64,000 nucleotides of DNA from Chloroflexi bacterium RBG_16_56_11 (GTDB taxonomy: Bacteria; Chloroflexota; Dehalococcoidia; Dehalococcoidales; RBG-16-60-22). Below the pieces are notes generated by a model that saw only the letters and a program-made list of their open reading frames with translations, was not told where the DNA came from and did no database searches. Each line of letters opens with the position of its first letter. Position 1 is the stretch's first letter. Positions 31,664-39,741 of the stretch are shown here, piece by piece. The stretch spans positions 65,103 to 129,102 of the forward strand of contig MGNQ01000051.1 of assembly GCA_001796865.1 (NCBI GenBank), read 5' to 3'. The translations under genes and the position numbers were made by a program.

Positions 31664-31788
31664 CATTCCGTACTTGATACGGAATCCAGGTAGAATGGGG
31701 TGGAGTAACTGGATTCCCGCCGGAGTTTACCCCGTTCACGGTGAATCCGTTCAGGGTGAACCCGTATTTGATACGGGGCGGGAATGAC
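31664..31788. repeat. Intergenic repeat containing an 80-bp exact duplicate
   Basis: Begins CATTCCGTACTTGATACGG as at 3020 and ends GCGGGAATGAC. Bases 31709-31788 are identical over 80 bp to 36701-36780, in the same orientation. Inside are inverted pieces such as TTCACGGTGAA and TTCAGGGTGAA. The rest of the 270-bp gap to 31912 holds a GGTTCCACTGAGTCACCACG fragment (about 31820-31840) and a TTTTATCGGGTCCCGCAATGACA tail. Confidence 0.85.
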
Positions 31789-31912
31789 AGCGGTGCATGA
31801 TTGCTTCGCCCTCGGGCTGGTTCCACTGAGTCACCACGAAGTGAACTCGGGCTGAAGCCCCCCGATTTTATCGGGTCCCGCAATGACACGGATGTAGGCA
31901 GATTATAAGGGG

Positions 31913-32512
31913 GTGAGGTCTATCAATAAAGACTCTCCGAAAAAAATCGCGGAGGTGATAGAGGCGAGCGCGACGCAGTTCAGCGCCCAGTGCTACGAGC
32001 TTTACGAGATACCCCCGTTGGGCAGCCTGGTCAGGACGGGCGATATCTACGGGGTCGTCGCCGGGGCGGAGACCACCAGCCTGGAACCGGGGAGGAAGCC
32101 GATCGCCCGCGGGAAGGACGAGGCCTCGGAGGAAGCCGTTTATGAGTCCAGTCCCCAACTGGCGAAGCTCCTCCGCAGCGAGTTAACAGCAGCAGTGGTC
32201 GGCTTTAAAAACGGCGATAAAGTTGTTCAATACCTGCCCCCCCAACCCGCCCGCATCCACGGGTTTGTATACTTATGTCAACCTGACGAAATCAGGGATT
32301 TCAGCCGGTCGTTCGGGTTCCTCAATACTCTGATTGACGCCGACCTGCCCGTGCCGGACGAAGAAGTCGTTGCCGCCACTTTGAGGCAGATGAGCCAGGC
32401 CCACGGGGACAGCCGGACCTTCCTGGTAGCGGCGGGTAAAGAGCTGGCCGCCCTGCTCAGCAATGACTATCTCCGGCTGAAAAACATCCTGGGGAGGCTG
32501 ACGCCGGCATGA
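31913..32512 (+). CDS. HAS-barrel-like protein encoded with HerA
   Basis: 199 residues from GTG 31913. The start lies in GGGGGTGAGG, like the end of other repeat elements here. Residues 20-90 look like a small beta-barrel: CYELYEIPPLGSLVRTGD, IYGVVAGAETTSLEPGRKP, and LTAAVVGFKN later. This resembles the HAS barrel found at the N-terminus of HerA ATPases. The C-terminal half (about 110-199) is helical. No nuclease motif seen. It overlaps the next gene by four bases (ATGA) and is two genes upstream of HerA, so it may be a structural partner of that complex. Family assignment by eye only. Confidence 0.55.
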   Translation: MRSINKDSPKKIAEVIEASATQFSAQCYELYEIPPLGSLVRTGDIYGVVAGAETTSLEPGRKPIARGKDEASEEAVYESSPQLAKLLRSELTAAVVGFKNGDKVVQYLPPQPARIHGFVYLCQPDEIRDFSRSFGFLNTLIDADLPVPDEEVVAATLRQMSQAHGDSRTFLVAAGKELAALLSNDYLRLKNILGRLTPA

Positions 32513-33351
32513 AACCACAGGAATATTACACGTCCCAAAGTGATATCTCCGACCCCGGAGAATACAAATACCTTTTTGTTGATTTACCGGATGACATTCC
32601 CTCACTCTGTAAAATCCTTCAGGGCTTGATTCTCCATATGCATTGGGCGGAACGCTACGGAGTAAAGCTGACCGGGGACATCTTCAAAGAGCACAAACTG
32701 CGCAGCACAGCGCGTCAGTTAGAAAAAATAATGGAGCGCGACGACAGTCCCCTGTCTGTTACCCGCCCGCCGGAACGCCGGTTAGTGGGTAACTGCCGGG
32801 ACTTTTCCGTCCTGTTAACAGCTATGTTACGGCACAAGGGTATCCCGGCGCGTGCCCGTTGCGGATTCGCGACCTATTTCATCCCCAGGCATTATGAGGA
32901 CCACTGGGTCTGCCAGTACTGGAAACGAGATGAAAAAAGATGGATAATGGTCGATGCCCAGCTGGACGAGTTGCAGCGCGACACGATATATCTCAAATTC
33001 GACACGTTCGACATACCCAAAGGGTTATTCCTGCCGGCTGGAGATTCCTGGTTGATGTGCCGCTCCGGCAAGGCCGACCCCGAACTGTTCGGCTTTGGTG
33101 ATTTCAACGGCCTATGGTTCATCGGTGGGAATTTGATACGAGACCTGCTTTCGTTGAATAAGGTAGAATTAACGTACTTTGATGATTGGGGTTTATTACC
33201 CGCGTTCAAACAGAAGGAATTTTCACCCGGGTATTTGGAAAAATTAGATGAAATTGCGGCGGCAACAAAGGGGAGCAATCCTTCCGCTGCTAAAGTGCAG
33301 TCGCTCTTTAAAAATAAAGAGCTAGCCACCCCGCCCGGCTGGCAACCTTGA
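32509..33351 (+). CDS. Transglutaminase-like cysteine protease superfamily protein
   Basis: 280 residues. The catalytic triad of the transglutaminase-like fold is visible: Cys in RRLVGNCRDFSVLLTAMLRH, His in YEDHWVCQYW, and Asp in WIMVDAQLDELQ. Bacterial members are mostly peptidases or amidases. Unlike many relatives there is no signal peptide, so it should act in the cytoplasm. It lies between the HAS-barrel-like gene and HerA, with overlapping or nearly touching ends, which suggests joint expression and perhaps a role with HerA. The target is unknown. Confidence 0.78.
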   Translation: MKPQEYYTSQSDISDPGEYKYLFVDLPDDIPSLCKILQGLILHMHWAERYGVKLTGDIFKEHKLRSTARQLEKIMERDDSPLSVTRPPERRLVGNCRDFSVLLTAMLRHKGIPARARCGFATYFIPRHYEDHWVCQYWKRDEKRWIMVDAQLDELQRDTIYLKFDTFDIPKGLFLPAGDSWLMCRSGKADPELFGFGDFNGLWFIGGNLIRDLLSLNKVELTYFDDWGLLPAFKQKEFSPGYLEKLDEIAAATKGSNPSAAKVQSLFKNKELATPPGWQP

Positions 33352-33368
33352 AAAGCGGGAGACAATTG

Positions 33369-34985
33369 ATGGTAGAAAATCTAAAACTCGGCATTGTTAC
33401 CGCTGCCTCACTGGAGAAGGGTGTGGACGTGCGGCTGGACGCCCCGGTGTCGGTGGAGGACATGGTGGTGGGCCGCTACGTCACCATCGAGGGGCAGAAA
33501 CGGCGCTTCTTCGGCATGATAACGGATGTCAGCCTGGGCGTCACCGACGAGCGACTCGCCATTTCACCGCCGGATGTCAACGACCCATTCATCGCCGACG
33601 TATTGACCGGCACGAGCACGTTCGGGACGATACACGTCACACCCATGCTGACCATCAGCGGTGACGCCAAAGCCGTGCTGGAAGGCCCGCAGCCGGTCAA
33701 GACCATCCCCGCCCATTTCGCCGCGGTCAACCTGGCCTCGGAACAAGATATAGAAAACGTTTTCGGTAAAGAGGATAAAGAGAGATTCAACATCGGCAAC
33801 CCGCTGGACATGGAGACGAAGCTCTGCCTCAACCTGGTCGAGCTCGTCAAGCGTTCCAACGGCATCTTCGGCAAGAGCGGCACAGGCAAGACGTTCCTCA
33901 CCCGCATCCTGCTCATCGGGATGTTGCAAAAGAGCCAGGCGGTCAACCTGGTCTTCGACATGCACAACGAGTACGGCTGGATAGGTACGCGCGAAGGCGG
34001 AGGGACAGCCAAGGGGCTGAAACAACTCTTTCCAGCGAAGGTGGCCGTCTTTACCCTCGACGAGGAAAGCTCACGGCGACGCAAGGTAAGCACGGACTTC
34101 GTGGTGAAAATAGGACTCAACGAGATAATGCCGGAGGACATCTCCATCCTGCGCTCGACTTTTAATCTCACAGATCTGGCCGTGGAAGCTGCCTACCAGC
34201 TTTACAAAATCCTCGGGCACGACTGGCTAAACAAAGTGCTTAACCTAGGAGAAGAGGAACTTGAAGAACTGCTAAAGGGAGCAACCATTCATGAAGGTTC
34301 CTTCGAGAACCTCAAGCGCGGCCTGGGCTCCATTGGCCGACTCGGCTTCGTCGTGCCGGAAGCAAAAGGTGACTCCGTAAAGAATATCCTGGATTTTCTC
34401 TTACAGGGGCGTAATGTCGTCCTAGAATTCGGGCGCTACCAGGAAATCGGCGCTTATCTGCTAGTAGCTAACCTGCTTTCCCGCCGTATCTATTCCCGTT
34501 ACAAGGAGCAGATGGAAGAAGCCATCGCCGTGGATAACGAGGCACTAAAGCCAAGACCACTCGTCATCACTATTGAAGAAGCACACAAGTTTCTGAACCC
34601 CGAGGTGGCGGATAAGACTATCTTCGGCACCATCGCCCGGGAGATGCGCAAGTACAATGTCAGCCTGCTGGTCATCGACCAGCGTCCCAGCGGCATCAGC
34701 GAAGAGGTGATGTCGCAGATGGGCACGAAGATAACCTGCCTCCTCGATAACGAGAGGGATATCGACAGCGTCCTGGCCGGGGTCTCCGGCAAGAACGAGC
34801 TGAAGTCGGTGCTGTCCCGGCTGGCGCCCAAGCAGCAGGCGCTCATCTTCGGCCACGCGGTGCCCATGCCGGTAGCGTTCCAGCCCGTCGCCTACGATGC
34901 CAAGTTCTACGCCAGTCTGACAGGAGCTGGGCAAAAATCAACCACGGAACAGGTCGAAAAGGATATCGAAGAGCTCTGGAAATAG
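33369..34985 (+). CDS. herA: HerA-type DNA translocase ATPase
   Basis: 538 residues from ATG 33369 (GGGAGA upstream; a TTG at 33348 would add seven). An N-terminal HAS-type barrel (about 1-100: KLGIVTAASLEKGVDVRL...VGRYVTIEGQKRRFFG) is followed by a RecA-like ATPase. Walker A is FGKSGTGKTFLT near residues 170-181; VFDMHNEYGW follows, and Walker B is LVITIEEAHKFL. LLVIDQRPSGISEEVMSQ with the sensor and VLDxRxxS-like end completes the FtsK/HerA core. HerA hexamers drive NurA in end resection. The matching NurA is encoded at 28787. Confidence 0.9.
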   Translation: MVENLKLGIVTAASLEKGVDVRLDAPVSVEDMVVGRYVTIEGQKRRFFGMITDVSLGVTDERLAISPPDVNDPFIADVLTGTSTFGTIHVTPMLTISGDAKAVLEGPQPVKTIPAHFAAVNLASEQDIENVFGKEDKERFNIGNPLDMETKLCLNLVELVKRSNGIFGKSGTGKTFLTRILLIGMLQKSQAVNLVFDMHNEYGWIGTREGGGTAKGLKQLFPAKVAVFTLDEESSRRRKVSTDFVVKIGLNEIMPEDISILRSTFNLTDLAVEAAYQLYKILGHDWLNKVLNLGEEELEELLKGATIHEGSFENLKRGLGSIGRLGFVVPEAKGDSVKNILDFLLQGRNVVLEFGRYQEIGAYLLVANLLSRRIYSRYKEQMEEAIAVDNEALKPRPLVITIEEAHKFLNPEVADKTIFGTIAREMRKYNVSLLVIDQRPSGISEEVMSQMGTKITCLLDNERDIDSVLAGVSGKNELKSVLSRLAPKQQALIFGHAVPMPVAFQPVAYDAKFYASLTGAGQKSTTEQVEKDIEELWK

Positions 34986-34996
34986 GTGTTAATAAA

Positions 34997-35812
34997 ATGT
35001 CTACCCGGAAGAAAATCGGACTGGCGCTGAGCGCCGGGGCCGCCCGCGGCCTGGCGCACATCGGGGTGCTCCACGTCCTGCAAAGAGAGGGCATACCCAT
35101 CGACCTGATTGCGGGCACCAGCGCCGGGGCGGTCATCGGGGCCATCTACGCCAGCCGGGGGGACGCCTCACGCATGAAGCGAGAGGCCCTGGCGATAAGC
35201 TGGAAAACAAGGGCGGGGCTTCTCGACCCCTCTTTACCCCGCAGCGGCCTCATCAAAGGGAAAAGAATCGAGAGTCTGTTTAAGCGGTACATCGGCGGGA
35301 ACCTGACTTTCGGTGAGCTCAAGATACCGTTTGCCTGCCTGGCGACGGACATCGACAGCGGCGAGGAAATCGTCATCCGGGAAGGCCCGGTGACAAAAGC
35401 CCTGCGGGCCAGCATCGCCATCCCGGCCATCTTCACCGTGGCCGAGCGCGACGGCCGGTACCTGGTCGATGGCGGGCTGACCACGCCGGTACCGGTGAAC
35501 GTGGCGCGGGACATGGGGGCGGAGGTGGTCATCGCGGTGAACGTGACGCCGCAGGTGACCGACCGCAATATCCGGCAAACGGAAAAGCGCGCCCGCAAAC
35601 CGAAGGAGCCGGGCATTTTCTACGTCATCACGCAATCGATATACATCTCGACGTACTGCCTGGCGCAGGGCAACCTGCAAAACGCCGACATCGTCATCGA
35701 GCCGGCGGTGGGGCACATCGGCGCCGGCGACTTTACCAGGATTAAAGACCTCGTCCGTCTGGGGGAAGAGGCGGCGCTAAAGGCGATACCGGAGATAAAG
35801 CGGAAGATATAA
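34997..35812 (+). CDS. Patatin-like phospholipase
   Basis: 271 residues. The oxyanion hole is in LSAGAARGLAHIGVL, the nucleophile Ser in IAGTSAGAVIGAIYAS (GTSAG), and the catalytic Asp in LVDGGLTTPVPV (DGG). It belongs to the RssA/YchK-type bacterial patatins, which hydrolyse acyl ester bonds of lipids. No signal peptide. It starts 11 bases after herA on the same strand and may be in the same transcript. Patatins also occur as effectors in some defence systems; nothing here shows that role. Confidence 0.88.
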   Translation: MSTRKKIGLALSAGAARGLAHIGVLHVLQREGIPIDLIAGTSAGAVIGAIYASRGDASRMKREALAISWKTRAGLLDPSLPRSGLIKGKRIESLFKRYIGGNLTFGELKIPFACLATDIDSGEEIVIREGPVTKALRASIAIPAIFTVAERDGRYLVDGGLTTPVPVNVARDMGAEVVIAVNVTPQVTDRNIRQTEKRARKPKEPGIFYVITQSIYISTYCLAQGNLQNADIVIEPAVGHIGAGDFTRIKDLVRLGEEAALKAIPEIKRKI

Positions 35813-35820
35813 GGCTGAAT

Positions 35821-36666
35821 ATGAGAGCCGCGCGACTTTACGCTCAACTGGAGAGGGACTTCATCACACCGGCGTTAAGCGATGAATGGGCAAAACACAT
35901 GACGCCGATAGCCGAATTCCTCACCGAAAATTACAAAAAGCGCTCGATGGGGTTGGTTTGCGATAACTCTCCCGAAATAAGAAGGGTCTACACCGCGGTG
36001 TTTCCATCGAACGATGTTATGCAATCTATCCTGGATAAAGGTGAGAAGGAAGTGATGCTATTCGTGCACCACCCTTCAGTCTGGGATATCACTTTGGGCG
36101 GATTCCAGCAAATGGATCGAAGCCTGCTGGAAAAATTCAAAGAATGTGAAATTTCCGTCTATAATCTCCATGTCCCCTTGGATAATTACGGGAGCTATTC
36201 TACCAGTGTGACTCTGGCGAAAGCAATGGGTCTGACAGAATTGCGGCCTTTTCTGGAATATTACGGTAGTTTAGCCGCCGTCTTCGGTAACACTGAATCG
36301 ACTACAGTTCAGGAAATGTCAGAGAGGTTCACGGCTGTAATCGGTCACGGGACGAGTCTTTATCAATACGGTACAGACCGGATAAAGAACGGTATCGTTG
36401 CCGTAGCCGCCGGAGGCGGTAACATAGTCGAGGTACATGAAGAAATAGCCCGCGAGGGTATTAATTTATTAATCACGGGAATCACTGTTAAAAATCCCTT
36501 TACCATGAAAGCCCACGATTTCGCGAAAGAAAAGCGAATCAATATTCTGGGGGGCACCCACTATACTACAGAGAAACCCGCCTGCCAGGCTATGTGCAAC
36601 TATTTCCGTAAACTTGGCTTGCCCTCCGAGTTTATCGCCGGCACGCCGGGTCTTGAGGATTTATAA
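35821..36666 (+). CDS. NIF3-family protein (GTP cyclohydrolase I type 2 homologue)
   Basis: 281 residues. The dinuclear-metal family features are FVHHPSVWDITLGGFQQM (HHP), YNLHVPLDNYGSYSTS (H..LD), and the C-terminal GGTHYTTEKPACQAM region with EFI. The middle segment between the halves is short, as in the simple (non-PII-inserted) bacterial type. Function is unsettled; some members act on metal or folate precursors. It lies nine bases after the patatin gene. Slightly more AT-rich than flanking genes. Confidence 0.78.
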   Translation: MRAARLYAQLERDFITPALSDEWAKHMTPIAEFLTENYKKRSMGLVCDNSPEIRRVYTAVFPSNDVMQSILDKGEKEVMLFVHHPSVWDITLGGFQQMDRSLLEKFKECEISVYNLHVPLDNYGSYSTSVTLAKAMGLTELRPFLEYYGSLAAVFGNTESTTVQEMSERFTAVIGHGTSLYQYGTDRIKNGIVAVAAGGGNIVEVHEEIAREGINLLITGITVKNPFTMKAHDFAKEKRINILGGTHYTTEKPACQAMCNYFRKLGLPSEFIAGTPGLEDL

Positions 36667-36690
36667 AATAGATTCTTGTGGTTTTTTGCC

Positions 36691-37016
36691 ATTTCCCGCC
36701 CTGGATTCCCGCCGGAGTTTACCCCGTTCACGGTGAATCCGTTCAGGGTGAACCCGTATTTGATACGGGGCGGGAATGACGCCCATTCTTAGAACGGGGC
36801 GTCTAAGAGGGGTTCATCCTGAATGTTCACCCTGAAGGGTGCAGACCCCTTTTTTCTTTGTGCCCCCTTCCTTTCATAAAGGAAGGGGGCCAGGGGGATG
36901 GATTTTCGAAAAGGCCAGGGGATGAGGCTACTGGATTCCCGCTTCCGCGGGAATGACAAACCACACATCGAGATTGCCACGTCGTCCCGACTGCATCGGG
37001 ACTCCTCGCAATGTCA
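36691..37016. repeat. Repeat-filled intergenic region after the Nif3 gene
   Basis: Bases 36701-36780 exactly match 31709-31788. Then GGGGCGTCTAAGAGGGG at 36795 (as at 11022), inverted CCCCCTTCCTTTCATAAAGGAAGGGGG (36863-36889), CTGGATTCCCGCTTCCGCGGGAATGAC (36931-36957), and a half copy of the GTCATTGCGAG family (36970-37016). No coding frame is seen in the 408-base gap. Confidence 0.8.
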
Positions 37017-37035
37017 GGGGGAGCAGGGCTCTGGT

Positions 37036-37065
37036 TTGTCTAATCTTCTACCCGCAAGCTATAAT
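37036..37065 (+). promoter_or_regulatory. Predicted promoter with near-leaderless plsC transcript
   Basis: TTGTCT at 37036-37041, an 18-base spacer and TATAAT at 37060-37065. The ATG of plsC is nine bases further on, so the transcript should carry a leader of only two or three bases. No ribosome-binding site fits. Confidence 0.55.
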
Positions 37066-37074
37066 TACTAGCAA

Positions 37075-37725
37075 ATGCACTTTATATATTATTTCGGCAG
37101 GGGACTGATACGCACCCTGGCGGTACCCTTCGGGGGGTGGAAAACGATAGGGCGGAACACCGTCTCCGGAAAGGGGCCATTCCTTATCGTTTGCAACCAC
37201 CTGCACATCGCCGACCCGCCGATTGTCGCCGCCAGCCTGCCCCTGAAATGCGTCATCATGGCTAAAGAAGATTTATGGCAGGATAAATGGTCGCGGTTCT
37301 GGGTGAGCCACTTCGGGGCTTTCCCGGTGCGGCGGGGCGGCGTGGATAGAGAGTCCTTCCGGCAGGCGGAATACTGGCTCAAGCGCGGCGTCTCCGTTAT
37401 CATGTTCCCGGAAGGGGGTAGGAGTCGGACGGGGCAGATACAGCCGGCCCTACCCGGGGCGGCACTCATCGCCGCCCACCTGGGCGTCCCGGTCCTGCCG
37501 GTGGGTATTACCGGCACCGATAAACTGAGAAATCTAAGAAAGGCCTTTTTCCATCACCCGAAGATAACAGTCACCATAGGGGAGCCGTTTGTGCCTCAAG
37601 TTCCCGTCGGTAAACTGAACCGGGAACAGCGCAGCCAGCTGATGTTCGATATCATGAGAAGAATCGCCGCTTTACTGCCCCCGGAATACCGCGGCGTCTA
37701 CGGGAAAGAAAATGCCCCGGATTGA
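37075..37725 (+). CDS. plsC: 1-acyl-sn-glycerol-3-phosphate acyltransferase
   Basis: 216 residues, typical of short bacterial PlsC. It makes phosphatidic acid from lysophosphatidic acid at the membrane. The HX4D motif is CNHLHIADPPIV and the substrate motif is MFPEGGRSRTGQIQ. VLPVGITGTDKL is the third block. The N-terminus is mildly hydrophobic. The stop overlaps ispH by 14 bases, so the two are co-translated, linking lipid and isoprenoid synthesis. Confidence 0.92.
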   Translation: MHFIYYFGRGLIRTLAVPFGGWKTIGRNTVSGKGPFLIVCNHLHIADPPIVAASLPLKCVIMAKEDLWQDKWSRFWVSHFGAFPVRRGGVDRESFRQAEYWLKRGVSVIMFPEGGRSRTGQIQPALPGAALIAAHLGVPVLPVGITGTDKLRNLRKAFFHHPKITVTIGEPFVPQVPVGKLNREQRSQLMFDIMRRIAALLPPEYRGVYGKENAPD

Positions 37726-38560
37726 AAAGGCGGGCAAGACAGGGTTCTGCTTCGGGGTGAAGCGCGCCATCAGCCTCCTGGAAAAAATCGCCCGCGAGCG
37801 GGGAGAGGTGGAAACGCTCGGGGCGGTCGTGCACAACCAGCAGGTCCTCGATAAGCTGGCCGCCATCGGCGTCAGCGTCGTCAACAGCGTCGATGACGTC
37901 AGGGGCGGGACCGTGGTCACCAGCACCCACGGCATCAGCCCGGATGTCGAGGAAAAAATCCGCGCGCGCCAGATAGAAGTCGTCAGCACCACCTGTCCGT
38001 TCGTCCGCCGGGCGCAGCTGGCCGCCCACCGCCTGGCGGAGTCCGGTTTCTTCGTGATAATCTACGGCGACAAGGACCACCCGGAGGTGAAAGGCATCCT
38101 GGGCTGGGCGGGCGGGAAAGGGCTGGCCACCACCGACGAAAAGCCCGTTGCCGCCCTCGACCCCATCCCCCGCCGCCTGGGAATCCTTTCGCAGACCACC
38201 CAGGTGCCGGGCCGCTTTACCGGGTTCGCCAAGAGTATCCTCGACCTGGCCCTCACCCAGGACGCGGAGATACGCATCATCGACACCATCTGCCACGATA
38301 TCCCCGAGCGGCAGGCGGCCGCCATTGAGCTGGCTAAACGCGCCGACCTTATGCTCGTGGTCGGGGGCAGGTCGAGCGCCAACACCAACCGCCTGGCCGA
38401 GCTGTGCTCGCGGGTGACGGAGACCCACCTCATCGAGACGGCCGCGGAAATAAAGGCATCCTGGATAAAGGGCAAGAATCTCGTCGGGGTAACCGGCGGT
38501 GCTTCGACCTCCGAGGAGACGGTGGAGGAGGTCATGAAGAAGCTGGCGGAGATGGCCTGA
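37712..38560 (+). CDS. ispH: 4-hydroxy-3-methylbut-2-enyl diphosphate reductase
   Basis: 282 residues. It reduces HMBPP to IPP and DMAPP in the MEP isoprenoid pathway with a [4Fe-4S] cluster. The three cluster Cys are in GKTGFCFGVKRAI, VSTTCPFVRRAQ and IDTICHDIPERQ. Substrate-binding ST/HGI features are seen (STHGISPDV). The catalytic Glu is in the TEVHLIET-like segment VTETHLIETAAEI region. The C-terminus GVTGGASTSEETVEEV is typical. Normal length. Confidence 0.94.
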   Translation: MPRIEKAGKTGFCFGVKRAISLLEKIARERGEVETLGAVVHNQQVLDKLAAIGVSVVNSVDDVRGGTVVTSTHGISPDVEEKIRARQIEVVSTTCPFVRRAQLAAHRLAESGFFVIIYGDKDHPEVKGILGWAGGKGLATTDEKPVAALDPIPRRLGILSQTTQVPGRFTGFAKSILDLALTQDAEIRIIDTICHDIPERQAAAIELAKRADLMLVVGGRSSANTNRLAELCSRVTETHLIETAAEIKASWIKGKNLVGVTGGASTSEETVEEVMKKLAEMA

Positions 38561-38570
38561 GCAGCCGGAT

Positions 38571-39566
38571 ATGAAGTCCGTGAACAGCTGGAGAGACCAG
38601 CTACGCTACGACGTCCTCCCGGCGCTCCTGAACTCCGGGAACGAGGCCATTATTTATTTCGTTAGCCGCGACCTCCTGGATGAAAAGGCCAGCCCAGCGG
38701 ATTTCATCCGACAACTTCCAGAATCGCAGAAGATAACAAAGAAACAACGCCCCGATGGTGCCTGGAAGAAACCCGGTAAAAACACAACGGTCTATCCTCC
38801 GAATTACTACCTCCTCGTGGAGACATTTAAAAACTTCAGGATGCTTGTTAAAAGATACCAGTTCACCCGCGACCACCCGTCCGTACAAAAAGCCGCCGAA
38901 GTCCTGTTATCTTTCCAGACTGAGGACGGCGATATCCGCGGTTTTCTCGGTTCCCAGTACGCCACCTACTACACCGGCGAGATTTTATCCCTGCTCATCA
39001 AGGCGGGCTACGAGGATGACCCGCGAGTGGAAAGCGGCATGCGATGGCTCCTGTCCATGCGCCAGGACGACGGCGGCTGGACAATCCCTATCCTGACGCA
39101 CCGGTACGATAAAGAGACAACGCACCGGCTGACCTCACAATACGCCGGACCAGTCGAGCCGGACAGGACAAGGCCGTTTTCCCACAACTGGACGGACATG
39201 GTACTGCGGGCTTTCGCCGCCCATCCGGGCTACCGGAAATCACCGGAAGCCAAAGCGGCGGGTAATCTCCTGAAATCAAGCTTCTTCCAGCCGGATAATT
39301 ATTCTTCCTACCGGGCGGCCAGATACTGGACCCGATTTGCCTTCTGGTGGCCGAATCTACTGACCGCTCTCGACTCCCTTTACTGGTTGGGATTTACGCG
39401 GGACGACCCGGACATCGGCAAGGGTCTTCAATGGTTTTTCAATAATCAGCAGCCGGACGGCCTGTGGAAACTTGAAAGCGATAAAGAAATAAAAGCCAAA
39501 GACGCCGAAGAAAGGACGTGGCTGGGGCTGGAGATATGCAGGGTGCTCAAGAGGTACGGAAGTTAA
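38571..39566 (+). CDS. Prenyltransferase/squalene-oxidase-repeat-like protein
   Basis: 331 residues. Repeats of an alpha-alpha toroid are suggested by VLLSFQTEDGDIRGFLGSQY, MRWLLSMRQDDGGWTIPI and LQWFFNNQQPDGLWKLES, each with a Q(D/P)DGxW-like core. Such repeats occur in terpene cyclases, prenyltransferases and in catalytically inactive relatives. The DxDD acid of class II terpene cyclases is not visible. No signal peptide. It lies 10 bases after ispH, which makes a link to isoprenoid metabolism tempting but unproven. Confidence 0.6.
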   Translation: MKSVNSWRDQLRYDVLPALLNSGNEAIIYFVSRDLLDEKASPADFIRQLPESQKITKKQRPDGAWKKPGKNTTVYPPNYYLLVETFKNFRMLVKRYQFTRDHPSVQKAAEVLLSFQTEDGDIRGFLGSQYATYYTGEILSLLIKAGYEDDPRVESGMRWLLSMRQDDGGWTIPILTHRYDKETTHRLTSQYAGPVEPDRTRPFSHNWTDMVLRAFAAHPGYRKSPEAKAAGNLLKSSFFQPDNYSSYRAARYWTRFAFWWPNLLTALDSLYWLGFTRDDPDIGKGLQWFFNNQQPDGLWKLESDKEIKAKDAEERTWLGLEICRVLKRYGS

Positions 39567-39584
39567 TGCCCTTTTCCCCTCGCC

Positions 39585-39614
39585 TTGACTCATCCACTCG
39601 GCACTCCTTATAAT
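39585..39614 (+). promoter_or_regulatory. Predicted sigma-70 promoter of the acyl-CoA dehydrogenase-ETF operon
   Basis: TTGACT at 39585-39590, an 18-base spacer and TATAAT at 39609-39614. A second TATAAT at 39657-39662 has only a weak -35. The leader before the TTG start at 39742 is about 120 bases and contains CGCGGAGGAGGG near its end. Confidence 0.6.
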
Positions 39615-39741
39615 TTATTAAGCCTTATCTATAGACTCATCAACGCCCCGGCCTGATATAATCTACCGGAAAATATGATAAGAGGGTGAAGCTATTTTTT
39701 AATACGGTCTGCCGCCTTCTTCGCGGAGGAGGGAAAATACC

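Noticed and set aside
36860..36892. CRISPR-like repeat structure in the Nif3-plsC gap
   Set aside because: The repeats are inverted hairpins of different families without regular spacing or spacers; not a CRISPR array. None was found elsewhere in the window.
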